This document shows positions 24,901 to 35,677 of a stretch of 64,000 nt of DNA, piece after piece. The notes beneath the pieces were generated by a model, which worked only from the letters and a program-made list of their open reading frames with translations, ran no database searches and had not been told where the DNA came from. The translations under genes were made by a program, and so were the position numbers. The stretch covers positions 34,592,745 through 34,656,744 of the forward strand of contig CM075102.1 in the NCBI GenBank assembly GCA_037576195.1. The letters are read 5' to 3'. Position 1 is the stretch's first letter, and each line of letters opens with the position of its first letter. Source of the stretch: Phytoseiulus persimilis (Eukaryota > Arthropoda > Arachnida > Mesostigmata > Phytoseiidae).

Positions 24901-27900
24901 ACTCTATGGGACCCTGTTGATAAAATCCGTTTGTAAGTTGATGAGGTGAAAAGAGGAAAATAGCGGTCTCTACATGCTTTGCATAACAGCTTCGTCATTG
25001 TCGCATCAGACATTTGATCCCTCTGAATGAACATATTATGAAACTCAAACACCCGTTGCTTTGTCAGGGTCGCGAAAATGAGAGTCGACCGCTGTCTGTG
25101 GCAACTCCGCCTCGAGTCCGGGGTCTCCACCAGTGTAGTATGAGTTCCGATCCGCTGTTTTCCCTTTTTTTGAAATCTGTCGGTGTGCCATCCGAAACCT
25201 GGAGTTTCCCGCATGTTCCACGAGAAACGTCCCCGATAGTTGTAGCCTAAGGCAGTCGATCGAATCTTCCGGCACAGGCATAGACGTTTGTTTTGCGCTT
25301 CCGGTAGAGGGATCTCAAGAAAGACCTGGTTTCGCTTAGAGCGTACATTGTTCCAACTGTTGAGCGAGAAAATCGCAGGGGTCATGTTTGGAATTGGGTG
25401 CAATGCGGAATGGCTCTTAGAGAAGTTCGAGCCCCTTCCTGTAACTCGATGGTTCCTCGGAGCTTTAGTCGTTAACAGAAGGGAGCTGAAGAGATCATCG
25501 ATGCAGAAAAATAGGACGCCGCCAACCCAATGACAGCTTTCCATTCTGCCGCGTTTGCGGGGCCATGGTGTAGAGTTACAAGAAGTGAGCGAGTAATGGG
25601 TAAACGCTTAACGCCGATAAATACAGGAATCTCTCGGATTTTCACCGCGTAGATGCGAGACCCAGAATTCAAAATATTCCGTGATCAACCGGCCAACAGC
25701 TCGGTTGAAGCTCAGCAATTCTTGAGGTTTCCGATCGATCGGAAAACGGAACTGTCATCGGAACAGTAAGGGTTACATTTGGTCGCTAACCACTCCCGGT
25801 ACTCGGCGTCATATTTCCCTGCACCTCTCTCCATCAACTTGAGCAGGAACCAGGACGACAGCAGTGCGCCAGATATAAGGACGAATCGATCAGTTCGCTG
25901 TTGGTCTGATCGATTCTGTATCCTGCCGCGCAGGAAAACGAGTGCTAGAGCAGTATTGTTGAGGTCGGCAAGTTTAGCAAACATTTAAGAAACAAGCAGA
26001 GAACAGCAAGAGGGTTTGGGAAGAATGGTCGCCCGAATAGTGATCCCAGCTCAGAAACCCACCTGCGCCGTTATTTTCTGTGTGGTCAGTTCGTGGACCT
26101 CCTTTGAAGAGAGCGTCGTCTCCCCGAGAGATCACCCACGGGATGCTGCGGGCAGCGGTCACGTTCGGCGTGTTTCCCCAACCGCAGGATTTGGGTTCCT
26201 CGCCGGTTCCGAAATCGCATGGTTCCGGCTTCTCGATGAGTTCTGCGAATATGATGAATTCATTCACATGTCATATAGGTCTGGGCCATTGAAGAAGAGA
26301 TTCATAAAAGCAGCAATCGCGGCCAAAGCGATTCTCGGCGACTGAATCATAACTAACAGCTCCGCACGAATTCGCTCCCGCTCGCATTCGATATGGAATT
26401 TCAATTCTTTCCTCCACCGGGGTAATCTCCCGTTCGTTCGGAATCTCCATTGGTTTTCCCCTTCCTCTGGCATAGACCAAGCCGTTGTGATATGTTATGA
26501 CCGGGGGCGACTATTTTCGGTCGATTGAATTCTGCCTTGAGGCCGCATTCAGGATCGAGAACTTCTCGGTAATTGATAAGCAACCTGGGGCCCCAGAAGG
26601 GAGAGCCTTTGAATCGTAACCCGTGATATTTTCGTGGTCGCTTTTTGAGCTCGACGTCCTTGTTGAGTGACTGTGTTACTCACTCGTGAGTTCGTCTTCG
26701 TCCTCTTCATCCTCTTGCCGTTTTTCGCGGGTCTGAAATCGAATAGAATCGGAGCTTAGAGAATACGGAGAGTGTTTGCAGGGAAAGCATAGAGAATATT
26801 CTCGCTGCTTTCTCGAAATAGTCGGCTGTGAAATCTCCTTGTTCCCAGTTCCCCGCTCATCATTCGCTGGACAATGCGTACACGGCGGCAGCTTTGCAAG
26901 TCAAATTCCTAGACGTAGCCTCCTTATGGTGTTCAGGGGAGTATAAGAAACTGGTAGTAGGGCAGACCTCGGCCTTGTGTGAGGGGTTCCATCGAGCGAC
27001 GCGTTTTTCACGCTTGTCTGAATGCTCTGGGGCGTGAGCACGCAGGAGTGCGACTGTTTTCTGAGTGAAGGGCCATGGTTCACACTAGTCTGGAGAGCCG
27101 TCATACAGAGAATCATCGAAGTTTCCACGTGCACCATAAGGCGTGGTGTTCCGACCTGCGTTACGCTGTTCAAGGAGGAAGAGGGGAACAGGGCCCAAGA
27201 GGGAATCGGGAGCCGGTCATGCCGCACACTACGTGTTCGAGAGAGCTCTCCGGGGAGCTGTTCGACGAAGCCCCGAAACTCGCGTTGGGAGTCGGATCTC
27301 GACGATGAATCAGTTGGGCCAGCCGCAAAGTTGGCTCCGAAAAGCTTCTTGTGTCATCCATGGAAGGTCAGAGAAGCGAGGCTCGTCGCAGTGATTCGAT
27401 ATGAGGTGAGCGTTCGAATCGGTTCTTCCGAGCTTGTGTGCTCCCTGAGCAAGTGCACGAACTTTTCCTTCGTCTGACGAGAGTCGACGAAATACTGAGC
27501 TTTTCACAAACAGGCTTGCGTAACCCTGTCGCAGGAAGTTCATTGCCTCTGGATTATCCGTGGGCGAATTCTCGCCGCGAATGCATTTGCCGCGAGGAAG
27601 CCCGCGAAGAGCACTGTTAGCTCCAAGCTCAACTCTCGGCGGCCGAATTTTCATACGGCGAATTTCAGTGGTATATTTTCAGCGTCATCGTTACGCGAGC
27701 CCTCCACCTCGAGTCTAGGGAAACATCATCTACAGCCTCATCGTTGTCGCTCCAGTGTCGGACTATCAGTGGCTGCCCAGGAATTGCGAGCCCGGCCTGT
27801 GCAGCGGGAGCTCATCCGAGAAAGCTCCCAGAACATTGATTTATCACTCACTCTTTCTTCTCGAATAAGTTATCTATGTTAGTTTCGTGAGGACCCTCCG

Positions 27901-30900
27901 CTTCTTGTCGTCGGATGTTCTTCCTTCACCTGGAACGCTTCATGTCTTCCGAGTCGACGACTGATGGCCTTAGTTAGGGGATCGGGAAGCGAGTTCATTA
28001 CACAATTTCTTGTTCCAATGCTCCCTCTGTGGTCCAATCCAGGGAACTTCTTGGGATCGTTATCGGGGTCGCCCGCTTGGTGAGACAGCAAGTGAGCCCC
28101 ATTTGGCCTTGTGATTTTTTTCGGTCTGTTTTTGAGTTCGCTTCGAAGGAGGTTGCCCAACTCTGATGTATACATTGAATTCAGCGAACTTTCTTATTTC
28201 AGAGTCGAGATCGAAGAATCGGGAATAGGGCCGTGGTAATTTGGACAAGATGTGATTCCGGAGCACTCCGGCACTTTTGCTCATGCCAGGGTTTCTGCCG
28301 CCGTTCTACCAGAGGAGTGGGTAACTCGCGAATCTCCGTTTCGTCTGTTCACCCGGCGCCTAGCCTCATGTTGAATGCGCGTTTCGCGCGGAGACCAGGA
28401 AGCGAATTCAAAGATCATAAATTCGACGCGTCGATGGAATCTTCGTTAAATCGGCTACTATAATGATTATTTCATGATCTATGATTCATGTCGCGTGGAA
28501 TCGCCATCAGACAAAGAGGAAGCAGCGGGTGGCAGGAAACCGGCGTCAGAAAGTCGTCGGATCAGTTTTTCCCAGAAGAGGTTTCGAGACTTTTGAAAAG
28601 AATGGGAAGACGGCATATCCTGCCCGTTCACTTCTGAAATGATATCCTTGACCCGAAGCCCGCTGAGAATCGAGACGCGTCATTGAGTTCCCATTCCAGT
28701 TCGAAAAACGTCTTTGATGTACGCCCGCTAAACTGTTCCACATTCGAAAGACTCTATTCTGAAGTGGAGCGACTCGCTTTGTCGTAGTCGTTGACGATGA
28801 TGACGACGACGACGACGACGACGGCAAAGTCAGTGTCACCGCTTTCACTCGGACTAGAACGCAGAGCAGAAGCACCCGCCAAGTATTTTAGTCACGCGAT
28901 CCGGGTTCTCGATTCGCCGTCGAGAAAAATAATTAGTTATCGCCCATTCAGCTCTGATGAATCGCTCCGAGTCTCAATTAAAAAGTCATCGCGACTTCGC
29001 CAAGCTCGGAATTGGATGCTGTTTTGGACCATCGCCCGTTCGCGAAGTGAGCGCGAAGGGAAACGCTCGAGGCATATGACGCATGTCAAAAAGCTCTTTG
29101 CCTCTCAAATCGGAGACGGACGCTTGTCGGATCTGTCTGGAAGCGACCCTTCGGACGGATGTAGCTTGAGCTCCGGCTGAGATCGAGCGCACTCAGGCAC
29201 GTTCTCGCAGGCACGCTTCTCCGTCCTCGTCGCCTTTGGGCTCCCCTGCGCCACATCCGAGTCACGCAGATGTATGTCAGAAATCAGCTTGATTCAATCG
29301 GTTGGCTTGCTCGAAAACCGAGACTTATCTAGGGTGTTTCGAAACGGCTCGCATCAATCCCGATCCTCTGGACTCAGGTGTCTCGAACTGAGCGAGGAGA
29401 ATTGCTCCTGCGCTCCACAATCCCGATGGAGAGAAGGATTTAATCTCTCCGGCTGCACTAATGCGAAACTGCTCTCAATTCAGTGCCGATGGACAGCCGA
29501 TGCTGAGAAAGTGAGCCCGGCTGAGGCCGACATCAATTAGCATGGGCGACAGAAAACGACGTCAAACCGCTGAAGAGGAATCGATGCCGCACGAGGTAAT
29601 GTTGGTGGAACAGCAATCGCGAAACGAAAGTCGGCCGACTAAAACGGCGTTTCAGCACCAGGGAGTGTCGTATCTCTTTCTCGCTCGTTTCAAGTAAAGC
29701 GACCCTTTGTATTCGTCTTTGCGAGGAAGACTGTCCTGCAAACACACAAACACACTCGTGCTTAACCCGCCTGTCCCGCTGCCTGCTCGCTGGCTAGCTG
29801 GTTGGCTGTCACGTTCATTCTCAGTGTGGGCAAGCAACATCCGCTTGCGCAACAAATCACTGTCAACCGCTACGAGCTCTTGCGAGACTGCGAACGCAGG
29901 GTCGAGTTCGTCTAAATCGCTGCGTGTGTGCAATAGTCAACGTGGGTGCAGGCCGGCCTGTTAAGTTTAGGCCGTCTAACCAAGACACCGGCCGGGAATC
30001 TCTATGGACTCGATAGAACCCGGACGCTTCCAAGAGCTGGCGAAACCCCCGCAACGGAACTGCCGGAAACGAGTTTTCGAAGCCCAGGCTGGCCTCACGT
30101 CGTTTCTGAAGAGGTTGAGCATGCTCGATTTCTCGAGCTGAAGCCTTTGATTCTCTCGCGTCTGCGTCTCTAATCTCCGTTGTTCTTGAGCAAATCGAGG
30201 CTTGAGATATTTTTCCCAAGAAAATTGTCCTCGAGCTCTTCCGCGCGTTTTGGCGATATTCAGGCTCTGACAAGTCCGTTATTTCCTCCGAACGAGATGT
30301 CTGCGTTGACGAGGTCGCCTCCCGCGACCAATCTGAAAAAGGTTTCGAAGGAGTTCACAGCGTGCGGATACGGAGCTCCAAAACTGCAATCGATTCTGGA
30401 GGTCCGGAGTTGCCTTGAGCACGTTTTCGTTCCACATCGGAGTGAGCACTCGAATCGCGCTTCCCTGATGAAGGCTCCCCCATTTATTCTCATGTGCAGA
30501 TGAAACTCTCTCCGAATCGACAGACAATCGAAGCCGCAGGATATGCGAAGGAATATTGGAACAGCGGGGGAGAGTCGTCACAGAGGCGACTGCTCGAACC
30601 AGCGTCTCGCAAAATATTCCAACCGCATGTAACGGTCCTGATAGGTACGCGATGCGAAACGCAATCAAAACTGATCATGATTATGTGTCGTACTAGCGTC
30701 GTCAGAGGGTATAGACTCGAATCCACTCCGTTTCGCGATCCTGAAGCGCAGATTGCTACTCTATCTACTTTTCAGCGATTTCAAGTACCTCCTCCTACGG
30801 TGTGATCCGGAAGGAAATTGCTCAAGCGGATTGGAAGATCTGATTTCAGAAGCTAATACAAGCTGGAAGCTCGACAGTACGAACTCCGCTTGCCCACGGC

Positions 30901-31497
30901 CCGAGCAGTTGCGATGTTCCAGGAACTCAGAGAAACTAACCAAGTAATCCTTCACTGGTATGATGTTTTGGCGATCGTCATCCGGTGCTGTAGTTTTGGG
31001 AAGGATGATTTTGTGTCGCACTCTCGTTTGAGCTTGTTTCTCGACATCGTCAACCTTCTTCGGGGAGATCTTCGCCGGCTTCAAACCTGCAATCAAAACG
31101 GTAGTCGTGAGTTACCTGCGCTCGCTTCCGTTGGATCCCTCGTGCACTGGCTTGTAGGCCTCGTTGGACCTTATCCTCGCATCGCTCGTTGCAATGTGTG
31201 AGACCTGCGGCAGCCCGAGCCTCCGGAGAACTTTATGGAGCGCCGCCCCTTCGCATTCTCCGTGCGAGCTCGCGCTGAACCCTCGTTTCCCCTCAGTAAC
31301 TTACCCAGAGCCACCATGCGGGCTTGAGCTGCCGCCCTGGCTTGAGCCCTTGCGATTTCATGTCTGCGTAAGGCGTCCTCGTCGCTTTCTTCCTCCGATG
31401 ATTCGCAATCTTCGGTGTTATTGAGACCTTTCGACGGAAGCGCCGTACTCAGAGCTATCGAGACCAGCGCTACAGCAGCCACTACTAGAAGTCGCAT
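9627..31497 (-). CDS. large secreted protein with four MAM domains
   Basis: Model of 20 exons: 31497-31305, 31086-30941, 28160-27930, 26732-26684, 26242-26063, 23856-23654, 23287-23114, 20356-20188, 20081-19902, 18745-18601, 18120-17993, 15077-14907, 14646-14376, 13936-13803, 13624-13364, 11812-11653, 11316-11235, 11151-11064, 9977-9801 and 9760-9627. They sum to 3,276 nt (1,091 residues) without a phase break. The N-terminus is a signal peptide (MRLLVVAAVALVSIALS, cleavage near TALPSKG), followed by acidic and Arg/Ala-rich linkers and four MAM domains with CGW, DHT and A(L/V)DDI motifs. MAM domains act in adhesion and protein-protein contact outside cells. No transmembrane helix or GPI signal is evident, so it is probably secreted. 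The MAM core (26242-11064) is firm. The two first linkers and the last two exons are tentative, and the protein could end at a stop at 11032. A plus-strand gene is nested at 15402-15812. Confidence 0.72.
11080..13589 (-). CDS. MAM domain 4 (divergent, four exons)
   Basis: Exons 13624-13364, 11812-11653, 11316-11235 and 11151-11064. It reads CSFERDMCGWTNAT, later NLQDHT, GYIFFDIFNQN, CVSFWFAPFG, STLTLYS, LKGRDNQAVSRWLG, IQFEG and GGFALDDITFYNGDC. The segment between CGW and DHT is about twice the usual length unless an intron (GTATCC donor near 13555, weak acceptor near 13444) is removed. The third donor is also ambiguous (11235 or about 12 nt further). The domain family is certain; fine exon edges are not. 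Confidence 0.74.
13807..15042 (-). CDS. MAM domain 3 (three exons)
   Basis: Exons 15077-14907, 14646-14376 and 13936-13803. It reads DCNFEEDTCGWVN, DDFDWARQY, PPIDHT, GYFMNLMSNT, WLISPKF, CMAFYYYMYE, LGSLRVHVL, IWRLNNHQG and VGYVAVDDISFFDGDC. The acceptor TTTTCATTTTCAG|TC fits phase 1 from the end of MAM2 across a 2.9 kb intron that contains another gene. A separate gene starting here cannot be excluded, but no ATG with a signal peptide is seen for it. Confidence 0.85.
15331..15365 (+). promoter_or_regulatory. core promoter of nested peptide gene
   Basis: TATAAG at 15331-15336 and an initiator-like TCATTAG at 15359-15365 put the presumed start A at 15361, 30 nt from the TATA box, as expected for RNA polymerase II. 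The 5' UTR would be 41 nt. Confidence 0.6.
15402..15812 (+). CDS. nested small secreted proline-rich peptide
   Basis: Two exons, 15402-15459 and 15643-15812, separated by a 183 nt intron (donor GCG|GTGAGT, acceptor ATGAACAG|GT). The product is 75 residues: a signal peptide (MNKALSIFVCCLFLAGSLSG) and a mature part of about 55 residues rich in Pro, with one dibasic site in SPKRPELPAIPG. There are no Cys residues after the leader. The start has a good arthropod context (ACCAAAATG). The gene sits on the strand opposite the MAM gene, within its intron 17992-15078. Function is unknown; it could be a neuropeptide-like, salivary or antimicrobial peptide. Confidence that it is a gene is high because promoter, leader, intron and poly(A) signal all agree. 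Confidence 0.8.
15824..15829 (+). terminator. poly(A) signal of nested peptide gene
   Basis: AATAAA 12 nt after the stop codon, followed by a GT-rich stretch (CGTTGTTGTCTTG) at about 15837 that fits a downstream element. Confidence 0.7.
16891..16905. repeat. (GA)n microsatellite
   Basis: A run of GA dinucleotides of about 15 nt inside the MAM2-MAM3 intron. Confidence 0.8.
17997..20233 (-). CDS. MAM domain 2 (four exons)
   Basis: Exons 20356-20188 (shared with the end of MAM1), 20081-19902, 18745-18601 and 18120-17993. It reads HCTFEGGFCGWTN, then GDDFNWDQGRGSQSF, TGGYIYIDSAYP, AQLISPTL, ICMKFATHMFGNGIGTLRV, LWEMSG...NQW and NVAIDNISFRPGTC. Codons split at the GTACGA, GTAAAT, GTAAGT and GTAAGC donors rejoin exactly. 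The usual DHT is replaced by PQRDYSS. It is the best-resolved domain of the window. Confidence 0.88.
20243..26219 (-). CDS. MAM domain 1 (four exons)
   Basis: Exons 26242-26063, 23856-23654, 23287-23114 and the first part of 20356-20188. Readable MAM hallmarks are CDFG...SCGWGN, then PRTDHT, GGYIYFETS, FCVSFFYAIEG, LRVVV, W..G and VWFEG......FIALDDIVF ending in Cys. Phases are 1,1,0,0 and every junction keeps frame. The second exon carries an unusual Ser/Asn/Gly-rich insertion (GGSTSTESNNIDVGGAGNQ) absent from the other three domains. The introns of 2.2 and 2.8 kb are large for this locus. Confidence 0.85.
24139..24176. repeat. ATT-rich simple repeat
   Basis: Imperfect TTATTA/GTTATT triplets in an AT-rich part of the first large MAM1 intron. 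Confidence 0.6.
26684..26732 (-). CDS. MAM gene: short acidic exon
   Basis: Only 49 nt, flanked by a strong acceptor (TATTCGATTTCAG|ACC) and a strong donor (ACGA|GTGAGT). It encodes TREKRQEDEEDEDELT, ends in phase 1 and joins in frame to the first MAM exon at 26242. It makes a highly charged hinge before MAM1. Confidence 0.62.
27930..28160 (-). CDS. MAM gene: polar linker exon (tentative)
   Basis: A 77-codon phase 0-0 stretch ending at a strong donor TTCCAG|GTGAAG. It contains KNRPKKITRPNGAHLLSHQ and SLPDPLTKAISRRLGRHEAFQ and has no recognised domain. The acceptor is ambiguous (ATCAG or ATCAGAG near 28160). The phase-0 end fits the acidic exon at 26732-26684, which is the reason for including it. 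Confidence 0.42.
28797..28825. repeat. (GAC)n trinucleotide repeat
   Basis: About eight GAC units preceded by GATGAT. It would read poly-Asp, poly-Thr or poly-Ser depending on frame, so the open frames over it are not evidence of a gene. Confidence 0.8.
30941..31086 (-). CDS. MAM gene: lysine-rich linker exon (tentative 3' end)
   Basis: A clear acceptor TTTGATTGCAG|GT follows the signal-peptide exon after a 218 nt intron with matching phase 1. The product begins LKPAKISPKKVDDVEKQ and is polar and basic with no domain. Two phase-0 donors are possible: TTG|GTTAGT at 30941 or CCA|GTGAAG at 30956. Either joins in frame to the next linker. Confidence 0.55.
31305..31497 (-). CDS. MAM gene: signal-peptide exon
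   Basis: ATG at 31497 opens a hydrophobic leader (MRLLVVAAVALVSIALS), followed by an acidic cluster (DCESSEEESDEDALRR) and an Ala/Arg-rich helical stretch (ARAQARAAAQARMVALG). The exon ends at a strong donor CTGG|GTAAGT in phase 1. A pyrimidine-rich tract ending CTCAG directly precedes the ATG and looks like an acceptor, so a 5' UTR intron upstream is possible. A match to the arthropod initiator (TCAGTT) at 31549-31544 is the alternative transcription start. Confidence 0.72.
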
Positions 31498-31639
31498 CTG
31501 AGGAATAGAAGGGAATGGGGAAATTATTAGGAGAACCCCCGAAAACTGAAACCACAGCACCACACGCAAACTAAGCTCGAGTTCTGTTCTTGACTGTGCA
31601 ACAAGCTCTCCGATCAAGCGAACATTCCAAAAACTTTTG

Positions 31640-34600
31640 GACCTCTCAGACTCGCTTCAACCCACACCAGCCGACCTTGGACCGCCGCGGCGGTCGCTTG
31701 TCGGGGTGGATTCAGTTACTTTTTTATTCGCTCTGGCGAATGCTATTCATCTTGGAGTGCGTGTCTTGTTTGCAATTTTTCATCTCGGTCTTGGAAAAAA
31801 GTGTAACTATCGATATAGTTTCAGTGGGTGAAGAGCTCCACGTGGAACGCGCACAGCGTTTGTCTCAGACGGGAATCCTCTCCTTCATCCATTCAGAAGC
31901 CCTGATAAATTGCTCTGTACCCCTTGTGTTATCTCCATGAACTTTATAAATGCATTCGTTCGCTCGAGACTGCCATGCCGCGTCTGGAGAGAGTTGATGA
32001 TTTATTTTCGAGTATATTGCGATTCCGCCCATTGCCTCATCGAATCCGCTCATTGAACTAAGGAAACCCTCCTCTGTCCCACAAGCAGATTCAGGCATCA
32101 TGGAACAATAACGATAGAAGCTGACATGTAGCTCTAGAGGGATGTGGACTGCACCGAATCCGTGATACAAGATGGAAACTCTCTCTCGTCTCAATCTGCT
32201 CTCCGAATGTCTCACAGACTCTGTCTCCTGATAATTCGCTTGCTCACAAGCTCCATCGCGCGGATAATCCGCCGTCCGATGGCCATATTCGACGGAGCCT
32301 CCTAGACGGGGCGGAGAAACTTGTTCACACATCAGTTGAGAGCATGGGGGAATTATTTTGGATTCCTCTTTTCCTAGAACCAGTTCTGTAGAAGATAAGG
32401 CCCCGTTCGTTTCTTGTTTCTTCATCCAACATCATTGAGCGATTCTCTCACTCAACGAACGGCCCTGTTTGACAGAGGCAGATGACGATCATAGGTCCCA
32501 GCGAACGCACATGCTTTCAAACTGAGGCATCGTGCAGCACCCTCCTGATGCATCAAGTTGGCGTGCGTCCCGTCGGTGTGGAAATCCGGTCGAAAGCAGG
32601 CCTATCTCGATGCAGGTTTCGCCTAAGGGCACGACGCTGCCTCAATTTTTCTCTGGTGACTAGTTCAAGCCGCTGGAAATTATAACCTCCCCTGTGCCAT
32701 GCAGACTCTCACGCTTTCTCAGGGTGGCAGTTCGTCCCATAAGATCTCCAAGTTTTCTCTATTCAGTCAAGTTCACCAGTTGGGAACTCATTCAACGAGA
32801 TCGATCGTTGGAGCAGAAGAATCGCGATGGAATTCCACTCTCGACGCGGGAAGTTGCACCCTCGTTCAGAACAAACGGCAGCTGCACTCGTAGTCGCTTT
32901 TCCTCGCAGCGCGTCACGGAACTAACCTTGTGTTTCCGTCGGCTGAGAATCACGTACGCATTGCGCGGCAGTCTTCGTCAAACAATATGCCGACTATTCT
33001 GCATGCACGAATCAGTTTGTCACAATATCCGGGAAGCCAAGGAAACACAATTTCGGAGTCGATTCTCTCGAGCTCTGCTGGAAGCTCTCCAGAGTCACCC
33101 ACAGAGTAAACTACACCTACCACACAACAACACAGCGTTACAGGGCCGACGTTATTCCGGTTGCCAATAGCTGCGCGGCGATGAAGTGAAATGAAGCTCA
33201 CCAGACTGTCAGACCCTCACTGTGAACGTGGGCCTTCGGAGTAGCGATGACGAATCGAGTAAAACAATTGACATCCGGTCGACGCATTTGCGAACGCGAG
33301 GTGAACCACTTTCACCCTCTTTGACACAACCGGCGAGAGCTCCACTTATCCGGCCCTGCAGCCACCAGGCGCTCTGTTCACCAGTTCATCGGTCGGTCCG
33401 TTTGTCCGTCAGTCCATTCGTTCATCCGTCTATCTGCCCGTCGGTCGTTCCGCCTACCCCACGTTGTTCGGGGTTGAGGGCGCGCCCTTGTGCACTTCCT
33501 TCAACGAACATTCTGTTTGGGACGTTGTTTCCCACTTCTGGGTGTTCGGAGAACTCCGACGTGCCAGCTTTTCAAGGTTCCAGCACGATCTAATTTTTCT
33601 TTTGAAAGCTCGTCGAGTGCTCATTTCTCCCACGCTCTGTTTTTTTTTTATGTTCAGCACTGCTGTCCATGACATGGGGAGAGCGAACCTGAGCCATCTT
33701 TTAGGTGGTCCAAGTTTGCTCGAGATTGAGTTCTATACTTCATGAGTTTTCGCTCGATTTCCCCCTGGCGTGGGGTTTGACAGATTTTTCGGCGCCGCAG
33801 ACTCAGTATCGACTCCTGTCCTCGAACATCCCCGATGAGACTCTCTCACGTGGTGGAACTCCAGCTTAATTTCCACCCATGGCTCTTTATCTCTGTGGCA
33901 TACATGTTTCTGGAATTAAATCGTTAGGTTGCCACTCTTCTGGTTCACAAGATCCAACGGCTGACGCCAGCCTCTTCTGTTGTTTCAATTAGACGAAGTG
34001 CTTTCGATCGAGATCTCCGGATGCTTCCGAGCCAATACTGTCGATCCGCTAGCTAGCCGTTGACAAATTGTCAGGATCATTCATGTTTGGAACGAGAAAA
34101 AAAAACCGAAAAAAACATGTTCCGCCGTATGACACGATAGACAATTGGTGACAGCCTCCCTCCAAAGCCCGCTCGCGTCGGAGCAGCCTGGAGGAGATTT
34201 TCTTGTTTTTCATAGAGACGCTGTCGAGGACAGAGATTTGTCGTCTGTCGAGGCACTGAAATAGAGAATTCTTCTTTCGTTCCACGCCCTCGTTGGGGTT
34301 CGCCGAAGAAGCCACTCAAAAGCTCGAATCTCCCTGAGGAAGCGGGCTATCGAGGATGAGATTCAATGACTGCAATCATGCAGATTTGGGTTCGCCTTTG
34401 TTTGGACTTTTGGGGCATCGGATCAAGGAATGCGGGAACGAATTCGGAGGACCGCTCCGCTGGAACGCTGCCGAAAAAAAGCCGTGAGGAGCTGACTCCG
34501 TTCCTGGAATGGATTTAAGCCCCGACCCAGCTTGAACAAATTACCGGGGAAGTCATGCTTCGCAGTCAGCTACCGGACCACAGTCCGGTCAGGTGTGACG

Positions 34601-35670
34601 ATAGCTATGCATTGATAGTTCCGCTCAGAATTGGTGTCAAAGGAACCAGCCCGGTATCCCCTTTTTCAAACACTCACAGCTATCAGCCTCGTCAGCAATT
34701 GTATGCTCGTGGTCGTTGAGCGCCAGCTCGGATCGATTGTCATGCTTCGGCTCTCGTGCGTCAACGCGTCGCTAGAGCATACAACGAAAACGTGAGTTTC
34801 ATCGCGAGGCTTTTGACGCGACCCCGTTTTGACATCTGACGATAACGTGCAGCAGTTCCCCTTCCTCTCAACGAAGGCGAGAATAAAACAGCTGACTTGT
34901 TTCGGAGTACTCCATCGTCTTGCCCAAGTTCTCGGTCCGAGTACTCGGGACCGGGTAGGCGTTGTGATTGTTCCAAGAACTGTGTCACTCTCCACTCCGC
35001 ACTTTGTGAGATTCTCAAGCCTTCCGCTCAGGAGAGAAACTCCCCTCAATTTCTAGGTTCTGGCCCGAGTCGAGAACCATGTGGGAATCATCGCCTAATT
35101 CATCCCACGATCCTAAGGAGAGAGGCCCTCACATCAGGAGGGAATTTCAATCATTCGCGGGCAAGTGATCTCTTCGCGGGAGGCGCGTCGATGGAACGTG
35201 CTCGTTCAATTCCGATCAAACATGCGCGGAGATTTGCTCGCTCACCGCTTCCCTCTTGGTCTGGAAGCGGTTCCGATTTTCGCTCAACTGGCTCGGATAT
35301 TGCGAAACTTCTGATCATCTGAAAGTTCTGTTCATCACTGGTGCTGAAGCTCGAACGAATGTTAGCGACCCCGCGTCGATTATGCTTTTCCAAACCACCA
35401 CGTGACTCTCGTTTGTGTGAAGGGGCGTCTGAGTAGACCGTTGTACCGGTCTTCGCTGTAGCGGGATGGAAGGGACTCGTGTTCTCACATTTATTCGTTC
35501 ATCGATGCTTGTTCTACCCGAAAGCACTCACTCGGGTTGAGCTGCTATCTCCGGACAGCTTCGGCAGCCTGAGCGTATAGGTTGATGATCCACGATCATG
35601 CCATCGAGGCAACGGCTCCATCTCAGCATTTGCTTCCTTTTTTATTGCAGATCATCGAAGGCATCTATTG
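31640..35670. other. stretch without a supported gene
   Basis: Upstream flank of the MAM gene. The longest frame, minus 32425-31865 (186 codons from an ATG), has no domain and is within chance length for this base composition. A degenerate tetranucleotide tract lies at 33376-33455. Nothing else is recognised. Confidence 0.4.
33376..33455. repeat. degenerate GTCC/GTTC tetranucleotide tract
   Basis: Repeated units of the type GTCx, TTCx and GTCC with period close to 4 nt, well diverged. It creates an artificial open frame rich in Ser, Val and Pro. Confidence 0.6.
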
Positions 35671-35677
35671 AAGACCT

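Noticed and set aside
24882-25544. Minus-strand open frame of 220 codons inside a MAM1 intron
   Set aside because: It contains a segment vaguely like a MAM start (FSWNMRETPGFGW) but lacks the Cys and DHT motifs, and MAM1 is already complete without it.
30260-30493. Minus frame resembling the end of a MAM domain (ETFFRLVAGGDLVNADISF)
   Set aside because: Cys pattern and upstream halves of the domain are missing, and phases do not fit the neighbouring linkers; possibly a remnant.
34560-34610. Short palindromic GGACCACAGTCCGG segment considered as tRNA
   Set aside because: Arms and loops of a tRNA cloverleaf cannot be drawn around it.
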